From Patescibacteria group bacterium (GTDB lineage: Bacteria; Patescibacteriota; Minisyncoccia; Phycocordibacterales; SBAW01): 48,659 bases of DNA. Of the stretch, positions 17,391 to 26,168 are shown in pieces. The notes below the pieces were generated by a model. The model ran no database searches. It had not been told where the DNA came from and saw only the letters and a program-made list of their open reading frames with translations. The position numbers and the translations under genes were made by a program. The stretch lies in NCBI GenBank assembly GCA_019752125.1, contig JAIEMM010000004.1:1-48659 (forward strand). The letters run 5' to 3'. Positions within the stretch are counted from its first letter, which is position 1. The number at the start of each line of letters is the position of its first letter.

Positions 17391-17521
17391 GCCTACACTG
17401 TATATCATGGCGCACTCTTTACAACTATCTTGCACAGAAACAAGTTTCGGCTATAGTTTCCACTAAGCTCCCAAGTTAGGAGTGACTTAGTTCATTTTGT
17501 GTAGTGAGAGGGAGAGAAACA

Positions 17522-17863
17522 GTGACTTACGAAAGCAGGACGCCAGCGCTCGGTCTCGGCGCCCGCACCAATCGACGAGTCAAAGACAAGGTCGACAAAG
17601 ACACGGAGGCGGCTGAGAAGATTGCGGGTTTCTTTACCAAGATCAAGATCCCCGGACTCAACGTCAGCCAAACCAGCTGCGCCTACGTCGACCCCAGCAA
17701 GATCAACATAACGCGTACGGGCGACACAATGACCGTCCAACATCGCAACAAGTCCACCCAGGTCGTCGGCCTCGACTTGGACGCCGTTGAAACGACGTTC
17801 CGCGAATGGTGCGCGAGTGAGATGTGCCACGCGAAGGTCTTCCCTCGCAAATGTTCAAAATAG
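17522..17863 (+). CDS. GC-rich small hypothetical protein, GTG start
   Basis: GGGAG Shine-Dalgarno about 8 nt before the in-frame GTG; VTYESRTPALGLGARTNRRVKDKVDK...; terminator follows. Confidence 0.6.
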   Translation: MTYESRTPALGLGARTNRRVKDKVDKDTEAAEKIAGFFTKIKIPGLNVSQTSCAYVDPSKINITRTGDTMTVQHRNKSTQVVGLDLDAVETTFREWCASEMCHAKVFPRKCSK

Positions 17864-17879
17864 GGCCACTAGGCTCAAC

Positions 17880-17908
17880 AGCCGTCCTTCGGGACGGCCT
17901 TTTCTTTT
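17880..17908 (+). terminator. Terminator of the 17522-17863 gene
   Basis: GCCGTCCTTCGGGACGGCCTTTTCTTTT. Confidence 0.85.
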
Positions 17909-18000
17909 GTTCATTTTTTCTTTATGTAAGGCGACACCTTGGCAAGGCGTCGCCTTGAATTATTCCTCGACAAATAGAGGGTTTTGGGTAGAATGCTTGG

Positions 18001-18576
18001 ATGGCAATGCTTGAATACAATGAAATTTTAAACAAGAAGGTAATTCTCCTCGACGGCGCTCCGTACGAAGTATTGGACGCACACGTCTTCCGCAAACAAC
18101 AGCGTAAGCCGGTTAACCAGACAAAGCTCCGCCACCTTATTACTGGCAAGGTTACTGAACACGCCTTCCACGTATCGGAAAAAGCTCAGGAGGCTGACCT
18201 TTCGCTCAAAAACGTAAAATATCTTTACACCGCAAAAGGAGAATATTGGTTCTGTGCAGAAAACAATCCCGCAGACCGCTTTGCATTGAGTGCAGACACT
18301 GTAGGCAACGGCGCACAGTTTATGAAAACAAATTCTATCGTAGAAGCAGTCGTGTTTGATGAAAAAATAATTTCAGTCCGCATCCCTATTAAAGTTGAAC
18401 TTCTTGTTAAAGAAGCTCCTCCAGCAGTCCGCGGCAACACATCACAGGGTGGTAACAAAATCATCACGCTTGAAACTGGCGCAACAGTAAACGCTCCCCT
18501 CTTCATCAACGAAGGCGACCTCGTACTCATCAACACCGAAACAGGCCTTTACGCTGAACGCGTAGACAAAAAGTAA
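18001..18576 (+). CDS. efp: Elongation factor P (atypical tip loop)
   Basis: 191 aa; EF-P-wide similarity (MLEYNEILNKKVILLDGAPYEVLDAHVF...TKLRHLITGKVTEHAF..., GATVNAPLFINEGDLVLINTETGLYAERV). Confidence 0.92.
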   Translation: MAMLEYNEILNKKVILLDGAPYEVLDAHVFRKQQRKPVNQTKLRHLITGKVTEHAFHVSEKAQEADLSLKNVKYLYTAKGEYWFCAENNPADRFALSADTVGNGAQFMKTNSIVEAVVFDEKIISVRIPIKVELLVKEAPPAVRGNTSQGGNKIITLETGATVNAPLFINEGDLVLINTETGLYAERVDKK

Positions 18577-18581
18577 AATAA

Positions 18582-18615
18582 ACAAAAAAGCCCCCATGTG
18601 GGGGCTTTTTTGTTT
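18582..18615. terminator. Bidirectional terminator between efp and rpsR
   Basis: ACAAAAAAGCCCCCATGTGGGGGCTTTTTTGT. Confidence 0.9.
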
Positions 18616-18623
18616 GAGACAAT

Positions 18624-18827
18624 TTAGCGAACGATGAATGGCAGAAGTGCCATAAAGCGTGCGCGCTTTACTGCCTGCGAGAGTGCGCGCTGGTTTGCAG
18701 CCGAGAGACCGGTGCGGCGGCGAGGCATGATCTTGCCGTGCGGGTTCAAGAACTTCTTGAGAACATCGACATCTTTGTAGTCGATGCGCTGGAAGTGCGC
18801 GACATAGTTGTCTGTTTGCTGTGGCAT
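18624..18827 (-). CDS. rpsR: 30S ribosomal protein S18
   Basis: 67 aa; [51 protein letters not shown]. Confidence 0.96.
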   Translation of the reverse strand: MPQQTDNYVAHFQRIDYKDVDVLKKFLNPHGKIMPRRRTGLSAANQRALSQAVKRARFMALLPFIVR

Positions 18828-18861
18828 ACGTGTGAATAATTAACTTAAATTTATTTTTTCT

Positions 18862-19302
18862 TTAGAACGGAATGTCGTCTGGGTTGATATCTTCTTGAGG
18901 GTAGTCTATTGCATCCTCTTTTGGTGCAGACTGCTCGTGATCGTCTCTGCTTGGTGCAGATGAAGGAGAACCTCCTCCACCGCCTCCGCGAGAGCCGAAC
19001 TGCACGCGCTCTGCAACAACCTCTGTGCGGTACTGCTTACCCTTCTCTGGAGTTTCCCAGCTTCGGGTCTGCATGCGGCCTTCGATAAGTGCTGAACTAC
19101 CTTTTTTGAGGTACTGGGCGCTTGTTTCTGCCTGGCGGCCAAAGACCACAACGTTGTGGAATTCTGGCACATCTACCCACTGTTCGTCTTTTTTGACGCG
19201 GCGATTTGTAGCAACGCTAAAGGTTGCAACCTGGCCGCCGCCAGGAAGCTGTTTAAGCTCTGGGTCGCGGGTAAGGTTTCCGTAGAGGATGACTTTGTTC
19301 AT
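18862..19302 (-). CDS. ssb: Single-stranded DNA-binding protein
   Basis: MNKVILYGNLTRDPELKQLPGGGQVATFSVATNRRVKK...; acidic C-terminus DDIPF. Confidence 0.97.
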   Translation of the reverse strand: MNKVILYGNLTRDPELKQLPGGGQVATFSVATNRRVKKDEQWVDVPEFHNVVVFGRQAETSAQYLKKGSSALIEGRMQTRSWETPEKGKQYRTEVVAERVQFGSRGGGGGGSPSSAPSRDDHEQSAPKEDAIDYPQEDINPDDIPF

Positions 19303-19320
19303 ATCTCAAGTATACCGTGC

Positions 19321-19833
19321 CTATTCCGATACAAGTGCGTCGATAGATTTATCGAGCTCCGCCTCTGAAACCTCGCCTGCTGGCTCCTCTGCCACGGCCT
19401 TAGGCTTCTGGATAGTCTCACCTTCGAGACGATCTGATGCGAATACTGCGCGGCGTGGTGCCGTGCTTATATCCTCGCGCACCGTCTCAATGAGAAGGAA
19501 GCGGAGAACGTTTTTATTAGCACGAAGTGCATCCTCAAACGCGTTTATCGACTCGCGCTCAAGTGCAAATTTTATAAAACCGAAGTACGCTTCGTCGTAC
19601 TTTTCACGCTTGCCGGTGAGCGAACGCTCAACCGTGTATGCAAGACGCTTTCTTTCTGGGAACTGCTCACTGATAATTTCAGCGTTGCCGAGGGCGCTGC
19701 GAATTTGGTCTACAACACCAGCAACACCTTCATCCCCCACAGTTGGGAGGATGTGAAATCCGACCTCATACACAGGTCGGCTCTCAGAGTTCGCTTGGGT
19801 TAAGACCTCGGCGGTCTGCGACTTTTCAGCCAT
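19321..19833 (-). CDS. rpsF: 30S ribosomal protein S6
   Basis: YEVGFHILPTVGDEGVAGVVDQIRSALG...KRLAYTVERSLTGKREKYDEAYFGFIKFALE; rpsF-ssb-rpsR order. Confidence 0.9.
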   Translation of the reverse strand: MAEKSQTAEVLTQANSESRPVYEVGFHILPTVGDEGVAGVVDQIRSALGNAEIISEQFPERKRLAYTVERSLTGKREKYDEAYFGFIKFALERESINAFEDALRANKNVLRFLLIETVREDISTAPRRAVFASDRLEGETIQKPKAVAEEPAGEVSEAELDKSIDALVSE

Positions 19834-19887
19834 GTAAGGAGATTACCACAGAGGTACGGGTTTGCAACCAGCCAGAGGATGCCTCGG

Positions 19888-21342
19888 CTAATGGAAGTTG
19901 CCGCCGTAGCCAAGTTCCTCTTCGAGCTCAATCCCCGCCTCTTCGACGGGCTTGTGAGTTGTTTTACGCAACGTTACGTGTGGCATAAAGAGTACGAGTA
20001 CAAATGCTGGAACCACCACCGCAGCGGCCACAAGGAACGTTTGTGGTAATGCCGCCGCAAGCGAAGCACCTGAGGCGATACGCATATTTATAAGACCTCC
20101 GAAAAATGCCCCGCCGACTGAACCTCCGATACTGCGGAATAGCTGTAATGCTGCGGTGACAACGCCTGTTTTGCTTTGATCAAACGCATTCTGCACGGCG
20201 ATGTTGAATACTGGCATTGTTGCACCAAGCCCCAAGCCCATCACTATCATCTTAAAAACAATTTCAAGCTTCGTACTGTCCGCTCCCATGCGTGAGAACA
20301 GAAACATACCGAGTACGATGGTGAACACACCCCCAATGGCAAGGAATTTATATCTGCCCGTACGTGACACGATCTGTCCCGTGATGACACTCATCGCCAC
20401 CATACCAAGCATCAGTGGTGTCAAAACAAGTCCTGCGTACGTTGCACTAAACCCTACGACTTGTTGTGCGAAGAGTGGTAGGAAGAGAATAGAGCCGAAC
20501 ATGCCCACCGCTGTCAAAAACACCGTGGCCACAGAGATAGAGAATGTCGAGTTACGGAACAATGACATTGGGAGTACTGGGTCAGCCGCATATTCTTCAG
20601 CAAGAATAAAGGTGATAAACGCTGCGAGCGCGCCACCAAAGAGAAGCTGGATTGTGAGTGAGTTCCACGCGTACGTACTTCCGCCCCACACAAGCGCGAG
20701 AAGAAATGGAACGAGCGTAAGCGCGAGAAGTCCCGCACCCAGGAAGTCTATTGGTTTGCGTTGCCCTGGAGCACGGTTTGTGCGTGGCAAGGTAAAGAAA
20801 ATAACGGCGAGCGCCAAGAGTCCGAGCGGAATGTTGATGTAGAAGATCCAGCGCCATGAGTAGGCGTCTGTGATCCAGCCACCAAGCAGTGGACCGGCAA
20901 CGGATGCGATACCGAACATGCCTCCAATAAGACCCATCCATTTACCGCGTTCAACTGGTGGGAAAAGGTCGGCAACAATTGCGAACGAGTTGACCATAAT
21001 TGCTCCCCCACCAATACCTTGGATGGCACGGAAGAGAATAAGTTCCGTCATCGAATGTGCCATACCAGAAAGTACGGAGCCGATAAGGAATGCGATGATG
21101 CCGATAATAAAAAACAGTCGTCGGCCATAGATGTCAGAAAGTTTTCCGTACAGCGGGACGGTTACAGTCGACGCGAGCATATACGCAGTAAACACCCACG
21201 AGATATGCTCGAGGCCGTGAAGCTCAGTAACGATGCGCGGAAGCGCGGTAGAAACGATAGTCTGGTCGAGCGCGGACAGAAGCATCGCAAGCATGGCTCC
21301 TGCCATAGCCGCAACCTTAGGATTCTTTAAAAATGTTGGCAT
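19888..21342 (-). CDS. MFS drug:H+ antiporter (DHA2/EmrB-QacA type)
   Basis: [51 protein letters not shown]; 14-TM-like. Confidence 0.93.
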   Translation of the reverse strand: MPTFLKNPKVAAMAGAMLAMLLSALDQTIVSTALPRIVTELHGLEHISWVFTAYMLASTVTVPLYGKLSDIYGRRLFFIIGIIAFLIGSVLSGMAHSMTELILFRAIQGIGGGAIMVNSFAIVADLFPPVERGKWMGLIGGMFGIASVAGPLLGGWITDAYSWRWIFYINIPLGLLALAVIFFTLPRTNRAPGQRKPIDFLGAGLLALTLVPFLLALVWGGSTYAWNSLTIQLLFGGALAAFITFILAEEYAADPVLPMSLFRNSTFSISVATVFLTAVGMFGSILFLPLFAQQVVGFSATYAGLVLTPLMLGMVAMSVITGQIVSRTGRYKFLAIGGVFTIVLGMFLFSRMGADSTKLEIVFKMIVMGLGLGATMPVFNIAVQNAFDQSKTGVVTAALQLFRSIGGSVGGAFFGGLINMRIASGASLAAALPQTFLVAAAVVVPAFVLVLFMPHVTLRKTTHKPVEEAGIELEEELGYGGNFH

Positions 21343-21349
21343 CGCGCAA

Positions 21350-22219
21350 TTATAGCAAATTGAAAATACGCCTTGAATTAAGGAGAATTTGAGCTCTCAT
21401 TTCCTCTTCTGACACCCCTTTGAGCTGGGCCATTTTCTTCACCACCTCCCTAACGTGGATGGGCTCATTGCGTTGGCCGCGGTATGGAACCGGGGTTATA
21501 TAAGGCGCATCGGTTTCAGTAAGGAGCATATCCATTGGAGCGTTCTTCACGACCTCGTCGTAGTCATGTGTAAACGTGAGCACCCCCGTGAAAGACAGAG
21601 TGAAACCTAAATCTAAAAATTGTTTTGCAATATCCCAATTCCCTGCAAAGAAATGCACATCCCCTTTTACTTTTGCATGGGCTTTTAAAATCTCAATCGC
21701 ATCGAGATACGCGCTTGCCCCGCGAGAGGCTTCCGAAGTCTCTTGTGCGGGGCTTTGGTGTGCAGTGTCGCGGATATGGAGCATCAACGGTTTGTTAAGT
21801 TTGTTCGCAAGTTCTATATGCTGCAAAAATACTTCTGTTTGGACTTTCTTTGTATCTTCTTCAAGGCGGTAGTAATCCAACCCGCATTCCCCTATCGCAA
21901 TAACTTTTGGAGAGACAGCGAGTTTCTCGTACGCATCAAAATCAAATTTCTCACCTCGTGAGGTGAATGCCTTTCCTTCTCCGCCAAGTTCTTTCGTATC
22001 GTGAAATGACTTAGCTGTATGAACTGGGTGCAGCGCAACGCTCGCGTACACATCACCTCCGTGCTTTTCTGCCATCTCAACTGCCACGCGAGATGTATCA
22101 AGCTGCGTGCCTACCAGGTTCATTCCAACCTCTACCTCTTTGGCGCGCGCCATTACCTCATCGCGATCTTCATCGTATGCAACAAACTGCACATGCGTAT
22201 GTGCGTCGAAGTACTTCAT
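21350..22219 (-). CDS. tatD: TatD family metal-dependent hydrolase
   Basis: [52 protein letters not shown]. Confidence 0.94.
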   Translation of the reverse strand: MKYFDAHTHVQFVAYDEDRDEVMARAKEVEVGMNLVGTQLDTSRVAVEMAEKHGGDVYASVALHPVHTAKSFHDTKELGGEGKAFTSRGEKFDFDAYEKLAVSPKVIAIGECGLDYYRLEEDTKKVQTEVFLQHIELANKLNKPLMLHIRDTAHQSPAQETSEASRGASAYLDAIEILKAHAKVKGDVHFFAGNWDIAKQFLDLGFTLSFTGVLTFTHDYDEVVKNAPMDMLLTETDAPYITPVPYRGQRNEPIHVREVVKKMAQLKGVSEEEMRAQILLNSRRIFNLL

Positions 22220-23658
22220 TAGTCTTTGCGAGCAAACAAGTTTTCTGGCTTTTTGTTTACCCCTATTGCTTCAACTATTATTTTGCTCGTATCTGGCATG
22301 AAAGGTTCTAGCATTTTTGCTACTTCATACAACCGAGCAACTGAATAGGAAATCATCTCTTTTCCTTTTTCCAAATCGACTTTTATCACTTTGAACGGTT
22401 CATCTTCTGTTAGTCTCTTATCTAGAACGCGTATCATCTCCCAGATATTGTCGAGGGTATGATTGAATTTGAATGTTTCCAGAGGAGCCCACACCTCACG
22501 CAAAAGCGAATCTACTGGACTAAGCGCTACAGGCGCATCTAAATGTCTCTCTGCTAGAGTCATCACGCGAGACACTAAGTTGCCCAACCCGTTTGCGAGG
22601 TTGGCGTTATAGGCTTCTTTAAAGCCTTCCATTGTTACATCGCTGTCATCAACCGGGTGAACGTGGCGTGCGAGGAAGTAGCGAAGGGCATCAAGGCCGT
22701 ATTCACCCACGATAGTCATAGGGTCTATAACATTGCCGATTGATTTGCTCATCTTCTGGCCACCCGAGGTTATAAAGCCGTGATAGAAAACCTGGTCAGT
22801 ATTTTTTACCTTTGCAGACATAAGCATTGCCTGCCACATGATCGACTGGAAACGGACCTGGTCCTTCCCCGCCATCTGCATTGCAAAGCCATCGTTCCAG
22901 AATTTCTGGAAGTTTCCTTCAGCGTCATCTGGCCAGCCCAAGGTTGAGACATAGTTTGTAAGCGCGTCGAACCATACATACATAACTTGTGTTTCGTCGT
23001 CTGGAACTGCAATGCCCCATGGCATTTTTTCTTTGACGCGAGAGATGCTGAAATCCTCAAGGCCTTTCTGTACAAAGTTAAGCGCTTCTTGTCTGCGCCA
23101 CTCAGGAACTACTACTCCCTCTTTTGAAAGATAGTCTGTAAGTTTCTGCTGGTATTTGCTAAGCAAGAAGAAATAGTTTTCTTCTTCGAGTTCAATAAGC
23201 TCTGCGTTCGGATGGTTCGGGCAGCGACCATCTACAAGGTCGCTCTCTTTCATAAATGCCTCGTCGCCTACGCAGTACATGCCTTTGTAGGTGCGCTTCT
23301 CTATGTCGCCGTTTGCCATGCAGCGACGCCACATCTCCTGCGCAGCAGCTATGTGGTGTAGGTCAGTCGTGCGAATGAAGTGGAGTTCTGGGTAGAGGCC
23401 AAGTTTTTCCTTAAGACCACGGAATTTTGCCGCATACTCATCGACGTAGTCCTGTATATCCTTTCCTGCTTTTTGGGCAGTCTCATACAGCTTCTGCCCG
23501 TGTTCGTCGGTACCTGTAGTAAAAAACACTTCCGAACCATTCAATTTTTTATATCGAGCAGTTATGTCCGCCTGCACCAACTCAAGCGCAAAGCCAATGT
23601 GAGGATCTGCGTTTACGTACGGGAGCGTCGTCGTCAGGTAAAAATTCTTGTCTGCCAT
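22219..23658 (-). CDS. metG: Methionyl-tRNA synthetase
   Basis: YLTTTLPYVNADPHIGFALELVQADITARYKKLNG, GTDEHGQK, KMSKSIGNVIDP. Confidence 0.96.
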   Translation of the reverse strand: MADKNFYLTTTLPYVNADPHIGFALELVQADITARYKKLNGSEVFFTTGTDEHGQKLYETAQKAGKDIQDYVDEYAAKFRGLKEKLGLYPELHFIRTTDLHHIAAAQEMWRRCMANGDIEKRTYKGMYCVGDEAFMKESDLVDGRCPNHPNAELIELEEENYFFLLSKYQQKLTDYLSKEGVVVPEWRRQEALNFVQKGLEDFSISRVKEKMPWGIAVPDDETQVMYVWFDALTNYVSTLGWPDDAEGNFQKFWNDGFAMQMAGKDQVRFQSIMWQAMLMSAKVKNTDQVFYHGFITSGGQKMSKSIGNVIDPMTIVGEYGLDALRYFLARHVHPVDDSDVTMEGFKEAYNANLANGLGNLVSRVMTLAERHLDAPVALSPVDSLLREVWAPLETFKFNHTLDNIWEMIRVLDKRLTEDEPFKVIKVDLEKGKEMISYSVARLYEVAKMLEPFMPDTSKIIVEAIGVNKKPENLFARKD

Positions 23659-23660
23659 AA

Positions 23661-24737
23661 CTACTTCGGCGTGCCGTCTTCAGCAAGGCCATGCCTTGCG
23701 AGCGCACGTTTTTTCTCGCGGTCCACATCTGCAACATATTCTTGAATAGCCCCCGCGATAGGTACTGAGAGCAAAATGCCCAAAAATCCGAAGAGCTGAA
23801 AACCTATGAGAAGGGAGAGGATAACCAAAAGAGGCGGCACGCCTACAACCTTTTTCACCACGACAGGATAAATAAGGTGCGCTTCAAATTGTTGGACGAT
23901 AACGTACAGCCCGAGAATTAACAGTGCCTCTGTTATGCCACCGTTAAGAAAACCGAGAGCTATCGCAGGGACCATCGCCAAAATCTGACCAAAGACAGGG
24001 ATAAGTTCAAAGACGCCTGCGAGCATTGCAAGTAAAAGCGGGTGTGGAACATCCAAGATAAGAAGGCCAAGATACAGCAAAACGCCGACAATAATGCCTA
24101 GTATGAGTTGTCCTTGCATCCACTTCCCTATCTTTTGTTGTGAGCGTTTCCAAAGATTGAGAACGTACGCTTGTTCTTTGATGGGCGTGATAACGCGAAG
24201 AAAATCATCCACTCCAGTTTCTTGTACTGAAAAGTAGAATGAGAAAACGACGATAAGTGTGAATGATGTTACGCCGCCGAAGAATGCAGAGAGCGCACTG
24301 AATGCGCCGCCCGTTGAAGATCGAAGTGAGTTTGAGAGGTTCTGTAGGATATCTGCTGAAGCAATCGTGTCACTCAGGTTCCCCCACGGGAGAAGGCCGT
24401 GTGTTGCGTCGCTAATATTAAGATTTGAAAGCGTCTTTGGTAATTCTTGAAGAACGATAGCGGCATCGCTGAGGATCGGTGGTAGGAAAAAGAACATGAT
24501 GCCAAAGAAGGTGCCTATCACGCCTACGTAGAGCAGCAACACTGCAAGAATTCTTGGGAAGCGATGTCGTATCAACCACAGGATGCCTGGTTCAACAGAA
24601 GAAGCTATAACCACCGCAGTAAGGACAATAAGCACGATGTCGCGCAGAAACCACAAAAGAGCCACTAGGAGAAGGAAAAGAATGGTTTTTATGATTGTCC
24701 CGGAGCTGATATGGACATTGATGTCGCGTTCTGACAT
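23661..24737 (-). CDS. AI-2E family transporter (membrane permease)
   Basis: LGLLILDVPHPLLLAMLAGVFELIPVFGQILAMVPAIALGFLNGG; multi-TM. Confidence 0.88.
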   Translation of the reverse strand: MSERDINVHISSGTIIKTILFLLLVALLWFLRDIVLIVLTAVVIASSVEPGILWLIRHRFPRILAVLLLYVGVIGTFFGIMFFFLPPILSDAAIVLQELPKTLSNLNISDATHGLLPWGNLSDTIASADILQNLSNSLRSSTGGAFSALSAFFGGVTSFTLIVVFSFYFSVQETGVDDFLRVITPIKEQAYVLNLWKRSQQKIGKWMQGQLILGIIVGVLLYLGLLILDVPHPLLLAMLAGVFELIPVFGQILAMVPAIALGFLNGGITEALLILGLYVIVQQFEAHLIYPVVVKKVVGVPPLLVILSLLIGFQLFGFLGILLSVPIAGAIQEYVADVDREKKRALARHGLAEDGTPK

Positions 24738-24755
24738 GCGCCAACTATAGCACAA

Positions 24756-26159
24756 TTAGAGGTTAATTTTGGAGGTGATAAAGCCACTAAGCTCAGCAAC
24801 TGGCACGCGAGTCTGCTGCCCTGTGTCGCGGTCGCGGACCGTCACAGTGTCTTTAAGTTCTGGAGTCTCTCCGAGGGTGTCGAAGTCGATAGTGATGCAC
24901 CACGGCGTACCAATTTCATCCTGACGACGATAACGTTTACCGATGTTGCCGTTGTCATCCCACATAATCTGTGGAATCTGCTTTTTGAGTGCGCTATAAA
25001 TTTCACGAGCCTTCTCAACTAACTCTGGCTTGTTCTTAAGCAATGGGAACACTGCTGCTTTTACAGGGGCGAGGTGCGGAGCAAGTTTTAATACGACACG
25101 CGTCTCCCCATCCATCTCATCTTCGTAATACGCATCGCACAAGACCGCCAAAAATACACGCCCCATACCCATTGAGGTTTCAAGTATCCAAGGAATATAT
25201 TTCTCCGCAGTTGTTGGGTCCGTATAGTTCAAATCAACTCCAGAGAATTTCATATGCTGAGACAAATCGTAGTCAGTACGGTCGTGGATACCCTCCACTT
25301 CATCAAAGCCACTCGGGAATTCGTATTCAATGTCCCAAGCATCTTTAGCGTAGAACACCAGATTTTCGTGTTGTTTAAATCGAAGTTTGTTCTCTTTGAT
25401 TCCCAAAGACAGGTACCAATTCCAGCGGTCTTTCTTAAGCGCTTCGTATGCTTCTTTGTTTTCATTCGGACGAATGAACAACTGTGTGTCAGCCTGCTCA
25501 AACTCGCGTGTTCTAAAAAGAAAGTTGCGTGGCGAGATTTCATTTCGAAACGCCTTCCCTATCTGCGCAACACCAAAAGGAACTTTGGGCTGCATCGTGT
25601 CTACAATATTTTTGTAGTCGAGATAAATACCCTGACACGCTTCACCAGGGAGATACACTGGCTCAGCTCCCTCAGAAGTAAAATCGCCTAAGTTACTTTT
25701 AACCAACAAATTAAATGCTTTTGCGCGAGTAAAATCTTTTTTGCCACATACGGGGCATTTTATTTTGTCTCGGTTTTGGTCGAAAAGTTCGTTGATGGCA
25801 TCTTCTGACATTTTTTCATCCGCAGTAACTCCAACGTTTGCGAGTTCTTTATCAACGCGAATACGCGCATGACAGGTACGACACTCAGCAAGAGGGTCAG
25901 CGAAACCGCCGACATGACCGCTCGCCTCCCACGTACGTGGATGTTTAAACATGCCAGAGTCAAGACCGTAGAAATTTTCTTTATCGTATACGTTTGCTTG
26001 CCACCATGATTTTTTAAGATTATTCAAAAGCTCGACACCGCGAGGGCCGAAATCATAAATGCCAGCGAGGCCGCCGTAGATTTCAGAGCCTTGGTATACA
26101 AAGCCGCGACGCTTGCAGAGCGAAACAATTTTTTCCATCAAATTCTGTGATTCAGCCAT
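24756..26159 (-). CDS. glyS: Glycyl-tRNA synthetase (single-chain)
   Basis: SLCKRRGFVYQGSEIYGGLAGIYDFGPRGVELLNNLKKSWW; FRNEISPRNFLFRTREFEQ. Confidence 0.96.
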   Translation of the reverse strand: MAESQNLMEKIVSLCKRRGFVYQGSEIYGGLAGIYDFGPRGVELLNNLKKSWWQANVYDKENFYGLDSGMFKHPRTWEASGHVGGFADPLAECRTCHARIRVDKELANVGVTADEKMSEDAINELFDQNRDKIKCPVCGKKDFTRAKAFNLLVKSNLGDFTSEGAEPVYLPGEACQGIYLDYKNIVDTMQPKVPFGVAQIGKAFRNEISPRNFLFRTREFEQADTQLFIRPNENKEAYEALKKDRWNWYLSLGIKENKLRFKQHENLVFYAKDAWDIEYEFPSGFDEVEGIHDRTDYDLSQHMKFSGVDLNYTDPTTAEKYIPWILETSMGMGRVFLAVLCDAYYEDEMDGETRVVLKLAPHLAPVKAAVFPLLKNKPELVEKAREIYSALKKQIPQIMWDDNGNIGKRYRRQDEIGTPWCITIDFDTLGETPELKDTVTVRDRDTGQQTRVPVAELSGFITSKINL

Positions 26160-26168
26160 ATAGTTATT

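Noticed and set aside
20201-20842. 213-aa plus-strand ORF opposite the MFS transporter
   Set aside because: Antisense of a clear 14-TM transporter; composition is an artefact of the complementary frame.
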